From Coemansia sp. RSA 1804 (taxonomy: Eukaryota; Kickxellomycota; Kickxellomycetes; Kickxellales; Kickxellaceae), in assembly GCA_027578815.1 (NCBI GenBank), contig JANBTH010000055.1, positions 1-44,265 of the forward strand: a stretch of 44,265 nt of DNA, read 5' to 3'. Positions 10,087-21,329 of this stretch are shown piece after piece. The position numbers and the translations under genes are program-made. The notes below the pieces were generated by a model, which made no database searches, was not told where the DNA came from, and saw only the letters and a list, made by a program, of their open reading frames with translations. Every line of letters begins with the position of its first letter. The stretch's first letter is position 1.

Positions 10087-13000
10087 TCCAGAAATATGTA
10101 AATGTTGATATGATACAGCTATGCTACAGATATTAAAAAGGGATAATATTAAATCTTAATTCCTTCTCTTCTGCAACTATTTAGTATAGTTTAAATGAAT
10201 ATATCCATATATCTTCCTCTTTTTTATCTTTCACAACAAAAAGAAGAGTCCGGAATAGACAAAATGGAAAGAATAGGATAAAATTAAAAGGATTTTCACA
10301 AATGGAAACAAGAATAGAATACTATATAAGGTTCTATATAGCAACCAAGAAGAAACGTTTATATACGGGAAAAAGGTGGCTGGTAATAAAAATGGAAATT
10401 GTTATATGGTGGGCTTTTAAAAGCAACAATAGACAGCAAGAATTGGAATATATATAAAGCAAGGAGAAGAGAAGCGAATACAGGTTTTTCTTTTTATTCG
10501 CCATGTATTAGCAAAACGGGAAAAAAGTGTATATACTCGACTATAACTTTTGATGATGATGATGAAAGAATGAAATGTTCACATAGAAGGAAAGAGAAAA
10601 AAAGGCCAAGGTATATTTTCATTTAGACAATTGAACGTCAACTTTTTTCTCTTGGTTCATGCTAATGGAAACAAGAAAAAATTTTAGACTTGACGAATTG
10701 CAAAGGAAAAAAAGGAAAAGAAATCTAGTTGCCTGGCAAAATAAAACAAGGACCATTCTGCATAACAGATCCCTTTCTCTTCCTCCACACACACATAACA
10801 AATACAACCCAACCACCACCTCCTACTCCTTTATTTCATATTCAACTTTTGGAACATCATTAAACATAAAATGTTCAATATGAATTGCTCAACAAAAAAA
10901 ACACACACGCGCACGCAAAAAAACTACAACATGTGGACATTAAATTGGGATAAGGTGGAAAAAAGGAGCAGTAAGGTATAAGGCGCAGCAGTACGCATGG
11001 TATTGGCAATAACCCTTTTTTACTGGGGGGAGGAGGATGGAGATGGAGTTGTCATTCATGGAAAATACCCCCCTCCGTTACAAGGGCATAGAAATTTGAA
11101 GAAACTAAACAAAATGTCACTGCCTTTTTCCCCTTTATTTTCATCCCCCAATATGTCTAGAACAATCAAAGGACCTTTTTTCTTCTCCCTATGCAGAATG
11201 GGGAGGGGAAGAGAAGAAGGGAGGGGAGGAAAAATGGAAAGGAGACGAGAGAAAGGATTTTGAAAAAAACAAAAAAAAAAGCCCGAATTGCTTGGAGTGG
11301 AATGTTTCGCATAAGCCAAGAAATCTCAGAGAGGCGCTATTTTGATTTTGTTTTCTTCTCTTGTTCTCTACCTTTTTTGGCCCTCCTTCCTCATTTCTTG
11401 TCCTATTTCGGTGTGGAGATGGAATGATAAAAATTTAAACGAAAAAAGGGTTTTCCTTTTTTCCCCTCTACAGTTTTTTATTTCTGCCCAATGTATGTAT
11501 ATGCTTTATCTCTTCATTCATGACTAGACAAAAGTATCACGAATGTAATGGAAGAATAGCTAAGCCTTCTTCGCTTGCTTTTACATTGCATATGAGAATA
11601 AAACAATATACTACTACATCGAGCCACAATGTAATAAGCCAGGGAGGAAAAAAAATACAAGAGGAGGAAACCAGGGTATTGCCGAACAGCTAATAGAAAC
11701 CTTTTTTAATCGTTGCTGTAGTTGCTGTTGTTAAAACAAGCCACAGGGAAATTTTTAAAAGAAGAAATAAAAAAGTATGGCCATTTAAAGTTGCGTGATC
11801 TCGTGTGAGCAAAAAAAATTTACACAAACAAAGCAACCGAGATAAAAACGGGGAGCCCAAAAGAATAAAAAGGAAAATGTAAGAGGTTTCTTTAACTGTC
11901 AATTAGACATTTGATATTTGTATAGTTCCTTTTTTGACAGAGGGAAAACGTATAGAGCAATATGATGTATACCAGTTGCTCCATAACGCATTCACAATAA
12001 AAGGAAGAATGACAATATGACGTTGACCAAATATGGAATGTCAGCTAAAAAAACGGGGGGGGGGGAAAGAAGAGGAAGGAGGAAAATCGGATTAAAAGTG
12101 ATAATATAGAACAATGACTAGTTATAGTGTCACATTCTTTGCTTTATTTGATTTAGCAATGTGAACTAGGGAGTAACAGTGGAAAAGGAAAAAAAGACTA
12201 TACAATATAGTTTTTTTTTCCAACTCGACATTTAGTAGCCGAGTTAAAGATTAGAAAAATTGGGAACATGGTGTCGGAAATAGCTCGGAAATGTATTTTT
12301 CTTCTATATAGATGTGACATTTATGTATGTCGTATGTTATCCAAACAGGAAAAAAAGACACAGATCCCAAATAACACCTGAGCCAAAACAGGTGAGGCGC
12401 AATTGGAACAAAAGGGAAAAAGAAACTTTTAAACAATGAAGAGAATGTAAGACACGAGGAACCATGGGAATCATTTGTCAATGGAAGGAGAAAAAAAGAT
12501 ATTTTCTTTGACTATACCAATTGTTATAACATTTTTTTTGTGTGCCCCCGTTCTTCTCAAAGCACGTGTAATGAGTTGCTTATGATGGCAATGGTTTATG
12601 TGTGCGTGTGCGTGTGTGTTTATGTGTGTATGAAGGAAGAAAGGAGGAAAGAAGGAAAAATAAACCGTTGCAGATCACGCTGCGTGGCAGAATGATTTTC
12701 TTTCTTTTTTGTGCGTTTGCCAATGGAGAGCAAAGCAAAGATATGTACCGATACACATGGATACTGGGATATTACAAGGGGAGTTTTTCAGCCGGAATGG
12801 CTGATATTGTGGCTAGTAAACCTACCTGTTCTATAATATTCGGTTTCTTTTTTAATACTCTACAAATAACGTTAAATAGGAAATAGATAGGCGTTTTGCA
12901 AAAATAGAGAATAAAAAGAGTTAGTAACTAGTAACCTTTCTAAAAAAGAAGATGGGGAAAAAAAGTAAAATATAAAGAAAACCCTTATCCCGCACAACAC

Positions 13001-14658
13001 TAACCCTTTTTCTATTGAATGGCTCTACTATTTTATTTTTTACTTTAATATTTGTATGCATTATACCCATGGCATGGGCATGGTAGGAAGAGGGAGAGGG
13101 AGAAAGCGCTTGGAAAAAAGGGGGAGGTAGGGAAATAGTTATCTGTGATGTGTCGTTTGATTATTTCCAAATCCTTATTTTTTTTGGTCAATCTGCAGGA
13201 TTAGAAGGAATTGAAAATGAAAAAAGGATTGCATAAAAGATATGAAAAATATGCAATTAATCCAGTTACGTCTCCCTCTAGGTCCTTTTTTTCGCTCATC
13301 AAGCTATCTAATCCATGCTTATTTTTTAATGCTAAGCATAAATCAGGAAAAGGGGGGAGAAGAGGGAACGTGGGGAGCTATCGCGTCATTCATTAATGTG
13401 AACAATAATTATAAGATTAAGATAAAGAAAAAGAAAAAAAGGAAAAAGGAAATACAGCGATGTAAAGCGTGTTTTCCAATTGGATAGTATGTTTTTGTTG
13501 CAGGAAAGGAACAAGGAAAAAAGGGGGAGGGTCCTTACTAGAGCTATACCAGACACTCGCACACAAAAAGAGAAAGAACAAAAAAATAACCTCCTCCCCA
13601 AGGTACAGGACAGATGCGTAACCTTATTCTTATATCCCTACGCGACACAGATAGTTACCAGAAGACAATAAACAATGTACCTTTGTTTCTTTTGTCGAAC
13701 GAGACTTTACAATGCACGAGAAAGAAAGAAAGAAAAGAATAGTCGATATTTTCCTACAGCTAACAATGCTTTTAGAATTATAAGAAAAAAAATAGAAAGG
13801 TGTCGGACGCAAGAGTAAATAGTTGCTTTTTTTTTACTCCGAAAAGACTATTTCCCTTTTTTTCTCTACTACTGAAAACCAAAAAAGGAAAGACCAGAAA
13901 TGTTTGTTATATGGAGTAGAAAAAGCGGGCAGACATACTATTCTATATTGGTTAGCTACTGTTTTTCCTTGGAACAGGCATGCTCTTATTAGTAGTTAAC
14001 AAAAAATTCCAAGTAAAAAATAAAAGAAAAATATAATATTTGAAGATATGAAAAAAGAAGCATAAAGCATAAAGAATAAAGTAGCAGCAATATAGACAGG
14101 AATAGTAGAGTGATGAATAATCGTTGTGCATTAATTGCGCAGTAACTATTTTTTGTTTTAATTTTCCAATGCTAGTTGATTTACATGTAAAAAAGGAGCA
14201 TGTAAAGATTGGACACAAAAAAAGCACGCTGAATATAAATGGTGTATATTGTAATATGGCATAGTGGAAAATGATATGCACAAGTGCATAGATAAAGAGA
14301 AAGTAAAAAAGGATGTATTCCAGAATATGGAAATTCGTTTGTTGTGATTGGATAATGGCTAATATTCATAAATGCGGTTATTTTGTGACTGAAAAATGAG
14401 GAGTAAAGAAAAAAAAGTCCCATTGTGAAATGTCAATAATTTATTGACAGCATCAGTGAAAGAGCGATTCCAGTATACAGGCATGTGAGGAAATGCAAGA
14501 ATAAACCAGTTGTCGATAAGCACTTGTTCCCAATGAAATAAAAAAATGATTATGATAACGAAGCAGACAAGTGAAGGAAATGGAGGGGAGGGGAGGGGTG
14601 TTGACATGTTTATTTACGAAAGGGAGGAATGAAGAAGTTGGGAGTTTTATATATATAA
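10087..14658. other. 4.6 kb AT-rich gene-free region upstream of the zinc-finger gene
   Basis: This stretch joins the 5' side of the zinc-finger gene to the 3' end of the trihelix gene. It is rich in poly-A/poly-T and purine runs, with a run of about 12 G near 12055-12065 and a GTGTGCG repeat near 12600-12626. No reading frame shows protein-like composition and no tRNA boxes were recognised. It may contain a long 5' UTR, UTR introns, regulatory DNA or a noncoding RNA, none of which I can demonstrate. Confidence 0.55.
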
Positions 14659-16620
14659 TCAGGCTCTTATAGGACGCACTTCAAGGGGAGAAGACGATGT
14701 GGACGACAGATGGTGGTTGGTTGGGTCTGCCGTCTCAGTATCGTCGGCGCTATTTGTTCTTCTGCGCAGGGGAGAGCAGGGGGATTCGGCCTTTGCAATG
14801 GTAGCCGAAAGATGTGCGGAGGCAAAAGATGTGGACGGCGCACGGAAGCGTGGGCGCACAGCAGGGGTATCGTCCGCAACCTCGCCTTCCTCCGAAACAG
14901 ACGAGGGCGGAACTGGTGTGTGGAGTCCGTCTTTGCGTTGCGGAGAGATGTTGGCAGGCTCTGCAACAAAGGTGAATCTGCTGCCAGCAGCAGAAGTAGA
15001 AGCAGCACCAGTCTTGGCAGCAGCGGCAGTGGTAGTAGTATTGGATGGCGCTCTCAGCCTGGCGCGCCGTTGTGCGCTTGCAATGGAGGATGATGAGGAC
15101 GAGGAGCGGCGGTGCGACTTTGGAGCGCAGGGCGATGCCTGGATTTCGTCCGCATCGGAGCCGGCATCGGCATGCGGAGCCAGCGAGGTCTGCACCATAG
15201 TGACCAGAGACATCTGGAACTCGTGGAACCGCCACTCCTCGGTCGAGCACAGCTCCTCGTAGCGCTTGCGCTCCTCGACGCGGATGGCCTCGCGCTGCTC
15301 GCGGAGTCTGGCCAGCTCACGCAGGAACTCGAGCAGATCCGCGCGGCGGACGGTTCCCGTCAGCTCTGCGCCGTCGATGCCCGGCGGAATCAGCAGCGGC
15401 GGAGATGCAGCGTCATTCAGCGTGTGGTCGGCGCTTGGCGTTGGTTTCTGGCTCTGACTCTGACTGTGGCACGGCGGCCACGCGTGTCTGGATGCAGGTG
15501 CGCTGTCTCTGTCGTGCGCGGTATCGATGCTGGAGAGGATCGAGGCAGCAGCGGCGGCGGCGGATGCAGATGCCGATGCCGATGGCGGCAGATTGCGCGC
15601 AGGATGAGTCTCAAGCAAGTGCTCGGGCCGCATGCTTTCGGCAGACGATGTGCGCGCATGGTGGTGGTGCGGCGCGTAGCTTGAGCGCAGCGCAACAGTC
15701 AGTGCTGCTGGCCGCGATGCTGGCGACGAATGGCTGGGCTGCTGGAGACGAGAGTGCGCACCCAGACCAAACGGAGCTGCTGGGGCTGCTTGCGATTGCA
15801 AGTGCTGGAGCGGATTCTGGTGGCAGTTGCAGTGCGAGTGAGGATGCGGGTGCAGATGTGTGTTGCTGTTGGTATTGCCCATGCTATGCGACATTGTTGG
15901 CGGCGGCGGCTGCTGCTGCTGCTGCTGCTGGGTGCGTGGCCATTGGTGCAGAAGCGGCGATGCCTCGTGTGCGCGAATTGGCGGCAGATGCACACGGCCG
16001 TGCGCATCGGCAAACGGCGGCTGCTGCGCCTGCTGCTGCTGATGCTGATGCTGCTGATGCGCAGACTCTGACATCTCGCCAGGGCTCAGGCGCCGTCTGG
16101 ATTTCAGCGAGGATGCCGGCGACCTGCTACCGCCACCGCCACCGCCAATGCCGCCCTCATCGTCCTCAGCCTCGCGCGCATTCCGCTTGTGCGCATGGTA
16201 GAGCTGCTCCCGCGACGGCGGCGGCTGGGGCGAGTCGGCACCACGTTTAGCCGCCGCCATATCATCAAAGAACTCCCACGGCGTCCGCCCCTTCTCATCG
16301 ATATCGCGTATGGCCGCCCGGTACTTTGTTTCCAAGAACTTCCACCGATTGCGGCACTGCTCAACCGTGCGGAAGAATCCAGCACCAAGCAGCCGTTCAA
16401 GCACCTTGTTCCACACGCTGAGGTTGCGCTTGATCTCGGCAAACTCGTCGCGGTAATCGCCCCATGTTTTGATCAGCAGCTTTGTCTCCTCTGTGCTCCA
16501 GTGTGTGGAGTTCGAGATTGGCGTTCCTGCTGCCGCGGCGGCTGCGGCGGCAGCGGCCACTGCGGCGGCGGCTGCTGCTGTGACGTTGGCTCCAGGCGCA
16601 TCTTGGCTTCCAGATCCCAT
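14659..16620 (-). CDS. Trihelix (Myb/SANT-like) DNA-binding protein
   Basis: A 653-residue probable transcription regulator. After an N-terminal polyalanine run (about 14-31), residues 38-125 form a Myb/SANT-like trihelix domain: WSTEETKLLIKTW, then a second helix with VWNKVLERLL, then VEQCRNRWKFLETKYRAAI, ending with TPWEFFDDM. The spaced tryptophans (W41, W53, W70, W93) fit this fold. The middle is disordered and His/Gln/Pro/Ser rich. A charged helical segment, LLEFLRELARLREQREAIR and onward (about 428-485), is probably a coiled coil for oligomerisation, a common partner of this domain. The C-terminus is Ser-rich. The start ATG is at 16620. The target genes are unknown. Confidence 0.85.
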   Translation of the reverse strand: MGSGSQDAPGANVTAAAAAAVAAAAAAAAAAGTPISNSTHWSTEETKLLIKTWGDYRDEFAEIKRNLSVWNKVLERLLGAGFFRTVEQCRNRWKFLETKYRAAIRDIDEKGRTPWEFFDDMAAAKRGADSPQPPPSREQLYHAHKRNAREAEDDEGGIGGGGGGSRSPASSLKSRRRLSPGEMSESAHQQHQHQQQQAQQPPFADAHGRVHLPPIRAHEASPLLHQWPRTQQQQQQQPPPPTMSHSMGNTNSNTHLHPHPHSHCNCHQNPLQHLQSQAAPAAPFGLGAHSRLQQPSHSSPASRPAALTVALRSSYAPHHHHARTSSAESMRPEHLLETHPARNLPPSASASASAAAAAASILSSIDTAHDRDSAPASRHAWPPCHSQSQSQKPTPSADHTLNDAASPPLLIPPGIDGAELTGTVRRADLLEFLRELARLREQREAIRVEERKRYEELCSTEEWRFHEFQMSLVTMVQTSLAPHADAGSDADEIQASPCAPKSHRRSSSSSSSIASAQRRARLRAPSNTTTTAAAAKTGAASTSAAGSRFTFVAEPANISPQRKDGLHTPVPPSSVSEEGEVADDTPAVRPRFRAPSTSFASAHLSATIAKAESPCSPLRRRTNSADDTETADPTNHHLSSTSSSPLEVRPIRA

Positions 16621-16725
16621 CGGCAGAGCAGAAAGATATATGTAAATAAAAAGTAGTAGCAGGTAGAAAAGGATACAGAAACGACAATAGAAATTTTAAA
16701 AGCGGCAGATGTAGAGTACAAAAGC

Positions 16726-16774
<49 letters not shown>

Positions 16775-16872
16775 GCNNNNNNNNNNNNNNNNNNNNNNNN
16801 NNNNNNNNNNNNNNNNNNNNNNNNNNNNNNNNNNNNNNNNNNNNNNNNNNNNNNNNNNNNNNNNNNNNNNNC

Positions 16873-16924
<52 letters not shown>

Positions 16925-16927
16925 GCA
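16726..16927. repeat. CAA/GTT trinucleotide repeat interrupted by an N gap
   Basis: A (CAA)n array runs into N bases at 16777 and resumes at 16872, ending in CAG/CAA units near 16927. It lies about 110 bases upstream of the trihelix start, so it may be in its 5' UTR or promoter. The true array length is unknown. Confidence 0.9.
16777..16871. other. Assembly gap (95 N)
   Basis: The N run has CAA repeat on both sides, so it is a scaffold gap caused by the repeat; its length is probably an estimate and not a measurement. Confidence 0.97.
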
Positions 16928-18579
16928 ACAGCAAAAAAAGGATAAAAAAGTAGGAGGCGCTATCTATCGAAACAAGAAAAAAAAGGATTTTGGAAAAAGG
17001 AAATTGGAGGGGAGGGGGAAAAAAGGGAATACTTGTTTGCTTTTGTTGCTTTTTTATGATGTATGCGGGGGGTGGAGATTCCAACGATGGATTGATGTCG
17101 TTATAGATGGAAGGAATGGATGGAAGGAAATAAAAAACTAATATATTCGGGGTGTCGTCGTATTTTTTTTGAGAAAAGGCGCAAAAACACAAAAAAATTT
17201 ACATGCTTGTCATTTGACGCAAGAACAAAAAAACATAAAGGAAAAAACAATGCACACTTTTTTCTTTGCATAAAAAGGGGGTGAAGGAGCCGAAAGGAAT
17301 GTTGGTGGAAAAAAGAAGAGTAAAGCAATTTACAAACGAGCAGGAAAAAGAAGGAAAAGAGCCAAGATTAAAACGTAAACCGTACACTCACTTTCTCCCT
17401 CTCTTCGAGTTTACTTTCTTCTTGCCATTTGATGAATGAATGCTTAATGTGCACCATGTATAAATAACCTCTTCCTTTTTCTTTGTATGGAAGATAGCGT
17501 GGTTTCTTTATTTTTGGTTTGGGTGTATGCTGAGCACAACAATCCATCCACTCATTCGAAAGGGATTACTTTTGCAGTACAAAACAAAACGAGGAAAACC
17601 CAAAAATACCCGAGGATCTTCTCGCTTTCCATTTCTTTTGCTTTCGTCCACTGAAGAGAACGAAGCAAGGCGCCTTTACTGCACTTTTTGCTCGATGGCT
17701 AAAATGGAAGAATAAACACAGATCCAGTGTGAAAGAAACATGTAGCATTTTTTACATGGCGGTTTGCATCCTCCTCCTTACTCCTGAATATGTAGGATTG
17801 CCGCAAGAAATGCCAAGAAAAAAGAAACCGTCTTTTTCATCCAACAATTAACAACTTTATGCAGATCCAGTGACCAAAAATGAGAAAATAGATAATAGTG
17901 TTCCTCTTCCTTTCCAAAATGCCAAGAAATGTCTGAAAATAAAAATGGAATTTGCGGACAAGAGGATGCAGAACCTGTTTCGTTTGCTTATTTTTCTCCA
18001 TTTCGTGTTATCGGTTTTTTCTTGGCATGCATAAGAGAAGCACAACTTTTTATTTGGCCGCCTTTTTTCTATTTGTTAAATTATCTAGAATTTTCCGTTA
18101 ATCACACTGGAATTTATTTGTTTTTTTTTCTCTCTCCCCACACTATTTCCTTTCGCTCTTTCTCTCTTGAAGCTGGGTCCACAAAAATGGTTTATGAACA
18201 ACGGAAACAAGGAAATGGAAAAGAGTATTTCCATGCTTGCCATTTTCATTTGGTTTGAAACAGTGAGAGAGAGAATAGATTTATTTCATTTCGTTTGAAA
18301 CAGTGTGGCTGAGGTGATTTCATACATGCCACACGGCCCATTAGCCATAACTTTTGGCACCATAAGCAACGAATCAAACAGAGAAACAAGACAAAGATAT
18401 TGAGAAAAAAAGGGCTGATCCCGACAAGAAAAAAAGGCGTGTTTGAAAGAAATAATAATAAGCAATAACCGATAAATAACATAATAATCTACCCATTTTT
18501 AATTGTTTGGATTTTCAAGCGCACTTGGCAGCATCACTGTGTCGCGCACATAAACGAAAGACACACGCCTGGCCTGATA

Positions 18580-19107
18580 ATGTCCAGCAAAACAGAAACA
18601 CCAGCACTAGGAGCAGCAGCAGCAGAGCACACGGATGAAGGGTTTTGCCAAGCACTCGCACTGTACACAACGCTTGCATCGAGACCAACAACCGACCGGC
18701 ACACGCGGCTAGTGTGTCTTGCCAAAAAGGCAGCGCTGCTTGATGCGCATCCGCGCATCCGCGCATTCGACAGCAGAAGAAGCAAAGGAAGAAATGGCAG
18801 CGCCACGTTACACCCAGCGGAATCCTCTTCTTCGTCTTCTGCTTCTGCCCCGCTTCGGCCTCTTCTGATCGCCCGAGCAGCGGTGTTCCGCGACTTGGCG
18901 GCGGCTTACAAAGAAAGCGGAGCAGCCGTCAATGCGTCGGCAGCATACGACAGAGCAGTCCAGCTGATGCAGTTGCTGCCAGACGACAGCGATTGTCTAT
19001 CGGAAACGCTGGCAGAGTGGGCCGACGTTGAGGAGAGTCTTGGCAGAGCCACAAAGGCCAGCAGACTGCGCGAGCGCAGCAGAGGCTGTGCAGAAGAAAA
19101 AGAGTAA
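18580..19107 (+). CDS. Hypothetical protein, possible TPR-like helical repeat
   Basis: I do not recognise this 175-residue protein. The N-terminal half is Ala/Thr rich with a helical segment around FCQALALYTTLASRP, and a Ser-rich linker lies near residues 86-95. The C-terminal half has helix pairs such as VFRDLAAAYKESGAA followed by ASAAYDRAVQLMQLLP and LAEWADVEESLGRATKASRL, which resemble TPR spacing (A/Y/A pattern). GC-rich codon use like its neighbours, A at -3 of the ATG and an amphipathic composition support a real gene. It ends 92 bases from the convergent SET9 stop. It could be a TPR cofactor, but no function can be assigned. Confidence 0.6.
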   Translation: MSSKTETPALGAAAAEHTDEGFCQALALYTTLASRPTTDRHTRLVCLAKKAALLDAHPRIRAFDSRRSKGRNGSATLHPAESSSSSSASAPLRPLLIARAAVFRDLAAAYKESGAAVNASAAYDRAVQLMQLLPDDSDCLSETLAEWADVEESLGRATKASRLRERSRGCAEEKE

Positions 19108-19199
19108 TGGATAGAAGAACTAAAAACAGCTAACCGTTTCTCTTCGGATTGACCAACCAAGATCTGTCTGGTTTGGTTGGCAGGAGGAAATGAGCTTGA

Positions 19200-21329
19200 C
19201 TATCGACTATTCACTTTCGCCTTGGCGCTGCTCTGGATGATGCGCGACGGAGGAACCCACTCGTCAAACCTCGCGCTCCACCCAACGTAGTGCACGTAGT
19301 AGTGCAGCCCGAACCGCTCTGCGTTGTTGAGAAAGTCGATGTCCATCACACGCGCGGCGTGGGCCTTGCCGTCGCGCCCGTCCACCGCATGGACCGCATC
19401 GCCCGTCATGTGCAGATACGCACCGACGCAGTCGCGCGACTGGCGGCTGACCGGCGGCGCACCGCCATTGCTGGCGCTGCCGGCGTCGCTGCTGGTGGCG
19501 GCGGCTGCGGGCGCGCCGAAAAAGTCGTCAAAGACGATCTCGGGGTCGGCGTCGGCGGCCGGAGCAAGCGCCAGCGCGGCGGACTCGGGACACAGCAGGC
19601 GGAGCACGGCGGCCTCGTTGACGCCGGCGGCGGGAGCAGCAGGAGACGAGCCAGATCCGCCGGCGTTCTGTTCCCGTGCGCATCGGCGCTGCGGAGACTC
19701 AAATCGCCATTCGTAGTACGCCAGCGCACGCCGCATCGCCTGGTCATCCAGACGCAGGGCGGAAGGAGACGCAGGGTGGTGGGGATCAAGAAGCACCATC
19801 TCGTGGGGACCGCACGAGGAGTACGATCCGTCCTCAAAGAAACGCACCCGGTACTCGCTTCCTTTGTCCGACGCGTTGTGCTCGACGATGACGCCGGGCC
19901 ACCATTCAGTGGCAGCCACGCCTTCTGCTTCTGCTTCTCCCTCGTCTAGCGGATCAACAAGCACAGGTGTACCGTTCATCCGGTCCGCAAACATCTGGGC
20001 CGCCGAGGCGTCGATTGGACCCTGTGCGCCATCGAATATCGTGGCGGCACGTGGGTGACTGCTGTTTCTTATTTTCTTCAGTCCCTGCATGCGCGGCACG
20101 GCCGATGCTCGTTTTCCCACGCCGCCGCTGCTGCTGCTGATACCGCTCTTTGGTTGCGACCGGTCTGCTGCTCCGCGCTTGTTGCCGGGACGCTTGCGCG
20201 GCAACGGCACCGGACGGTTGGGCCATGTGCTGCCGAATACGTGCTGGTGCCGCGTGCAGCGCTGGCAGAGGAGGGCGCGTGGCGCGCAGGGCGTTGTTGC
20301 AGTAGTAGCTGCAGCTGCTGGTGCGTTTTCGGCGGCGTTGTTAGCTGGAGGCGTGGCAGGCGTGGGCGGCGGTGACACTGAAGCCGGAACTACGCTGGCA
20401 GCGCATACTGCGCACACCGAGCCACCTGCGCTTCCGCGAAGCCTGGGCGTCGGCATACAGCTGCGCGGCGTGACGGAGCGGAGGCCCTTGTTTCGCGTAC
20501 GCATGCGCGCGGACGACAGTGGCGACTGCAGCGATGGCTGTGGCGGCGGGTGGTCGGCGGACTCCGAGTCGGTTTCCTCAGGCGACAGCGCCGGCTGCCG
20601 TGCAGCATACCATCCGCGGCCGTACTTCTCGCACGTGGCGCACAGACACTCGCAGTTGTTGTGGCCGAAGTAGTCGTCGCCGTAGTTGGTGGTGATTTCG
20701 TCGCCGGGCTCGATTGTGCGCTGCGCCTGAAGACAAATAGCGTCGGCGCCCTGGGTGGTGAATCTGCAGTTGGCGTCGCAGTCGTGGTTGACGAAGCGGG
20801 CGGGGCCCAGAAGCAGACACATGGAGTTCTTCTTCGACCACCAGATGACGCTGAAGTCGGCCTGTTCGCGCTCCATGCGCTCGATCTCGGTGTCGCTCAG
20901 CCGGGCCACGCCGCCCGTGCACAGCCGGATGGTCGAGCCCAGCATGAACCGCCCTGTTGCCACCACCTTCGCCTCGCTCGCGCCGGTAACCGCGCGGTAT
21001 CTCCAGGTCTCGCCGACCTCGAACCCTGCGTCCGGCAGATACATTGTCAGGTACCGTGCCGCGTGGGCCCTGAATCCCGCCACGTGGTCCCGGCCCTTTA
21101 GCCGCAGAAACGCCGCCACGTACTCGTCGTCCACCAGCCGGTCCACCGCCTCGCGCAGGCCGAGCGCCCTGCTGGCCACGCCGCGCACAACCTCCATTGT
21201 TGCTGCCGTGCTGACGCGTGCCGACCGGTGTCGCGGAAACATCTTGCGCGTGGTGAACCACAGTCCCACCTGGTCCAGCAGCATGTCGCTGAGAAGGTCG
21301 TCGTACTTGGACAGCGTTAGCGCGTCCAT
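19200..21329 (-). CDS. SET9: SET9/SUV4-20-type histone H4 lysine 20 methyltransferase with reader-like domains
   Basis: A 709-residue nuclear enzyme expected to methylate H4K20, a mark used in DNA-damage signalling and heterochromatin. The N-terminus (LSKYDDLLSDMLLDQVGLW) and the SET region match SUV4-20: LGPARFVNHDCDANCRF (NHDC at 181-184), GDEITTNYGDDYFG with catalytic-type Tyr216, and the post-SET zinc cysteines of CECLCATC (226-233). A second Cys/His cluster follows (CAVC at 306-309, then CQRCTRHQH at 355-363 and a downstream WP), as in fungal Set9 proteins. Residues about 450-545 look like a Tudor/PWWP-type barrel (WWPG 476-479, FFEDGS 497-502). The last 75 residues resemble a chromo barrel/Tudor-knot (YYVHYVGW, then FDEWVPPSRI). 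Intronless; divergent from CKS1. Confidence 0.92.
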   Translation of the reverse strand: MDALTLSKYDDLLSDMLLDQVGLWFTTRKMFPRHRSARVSTAATMEVVRGVASRALGLREAVDRLVDDEYVAAFLRLKGRDHVAGFRAHAARYLTMYLPDAGFEVGETWRYRAVTGASEAKVVATGRFMLGSTIRLCTGGVARLSDTEIERMEREQADFSVIWWSKKNSMCLLLGPARFVNHDCDANCRFTTQGADAICLQAQRTIEPGDEITTNYGDDYFGHNNCECLCATCEKYGRGWYAARQPALSPEETDSESADHPPPQPSLQSPLSSARMRTRNKGLRSVTPRSCMPTPRLRGSAGGSVCAVCAASVVPASVSPPPTPATPPANNAAENAPAAAATTATTPCAPRALLCQRCTRHQHVFGSTWPNRPVPLPRKRPGNKRGAADRSQPKSGISSSSGGVGKRASAVPRMQGLKKIRNSSHPRAATIFDGAQGPIDASAAQMFADRMNGTPVLVDPLDEGEAEAEGVAATEWWPGVIVEHNASDKGSEYRVRFFEDGSYSSCGPHEMVLLDPHHPASPSALRLDDQAMRRALAYYEWRFESPQRRCAREQNAGGSGSSPAAPAAGVNEAAVLRLLCPESAALALAPAADADPEIVFDDFFGAPAAAATSSDAGSASNGGAPPVSRQSRDCVGAYLHMTGDAVHAVDGRDGKAHAARVMDIDFLNNAERFGLHYYVHYVGWSARFDEWVPPSRIIQSSAKAKVNSR

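Larger units (their letters stand above)
16621..18579. other. Divergent intergenic region with an assembly gap
   Basis: This 2 kb stretch lies between the divergent trihelix gene and the small plus-strand gene. It contains the CAA repeat and N run listed separately, then A/T homopolymer-rich DNA. No coding region is evident. Confidence 0.55.

Noticed and set aside
15405..16250. A 281-codon plus-strand ORF
   Set aside because: It is antisense to the trihelix gene, and its composition mirrors the repeats of that gene.
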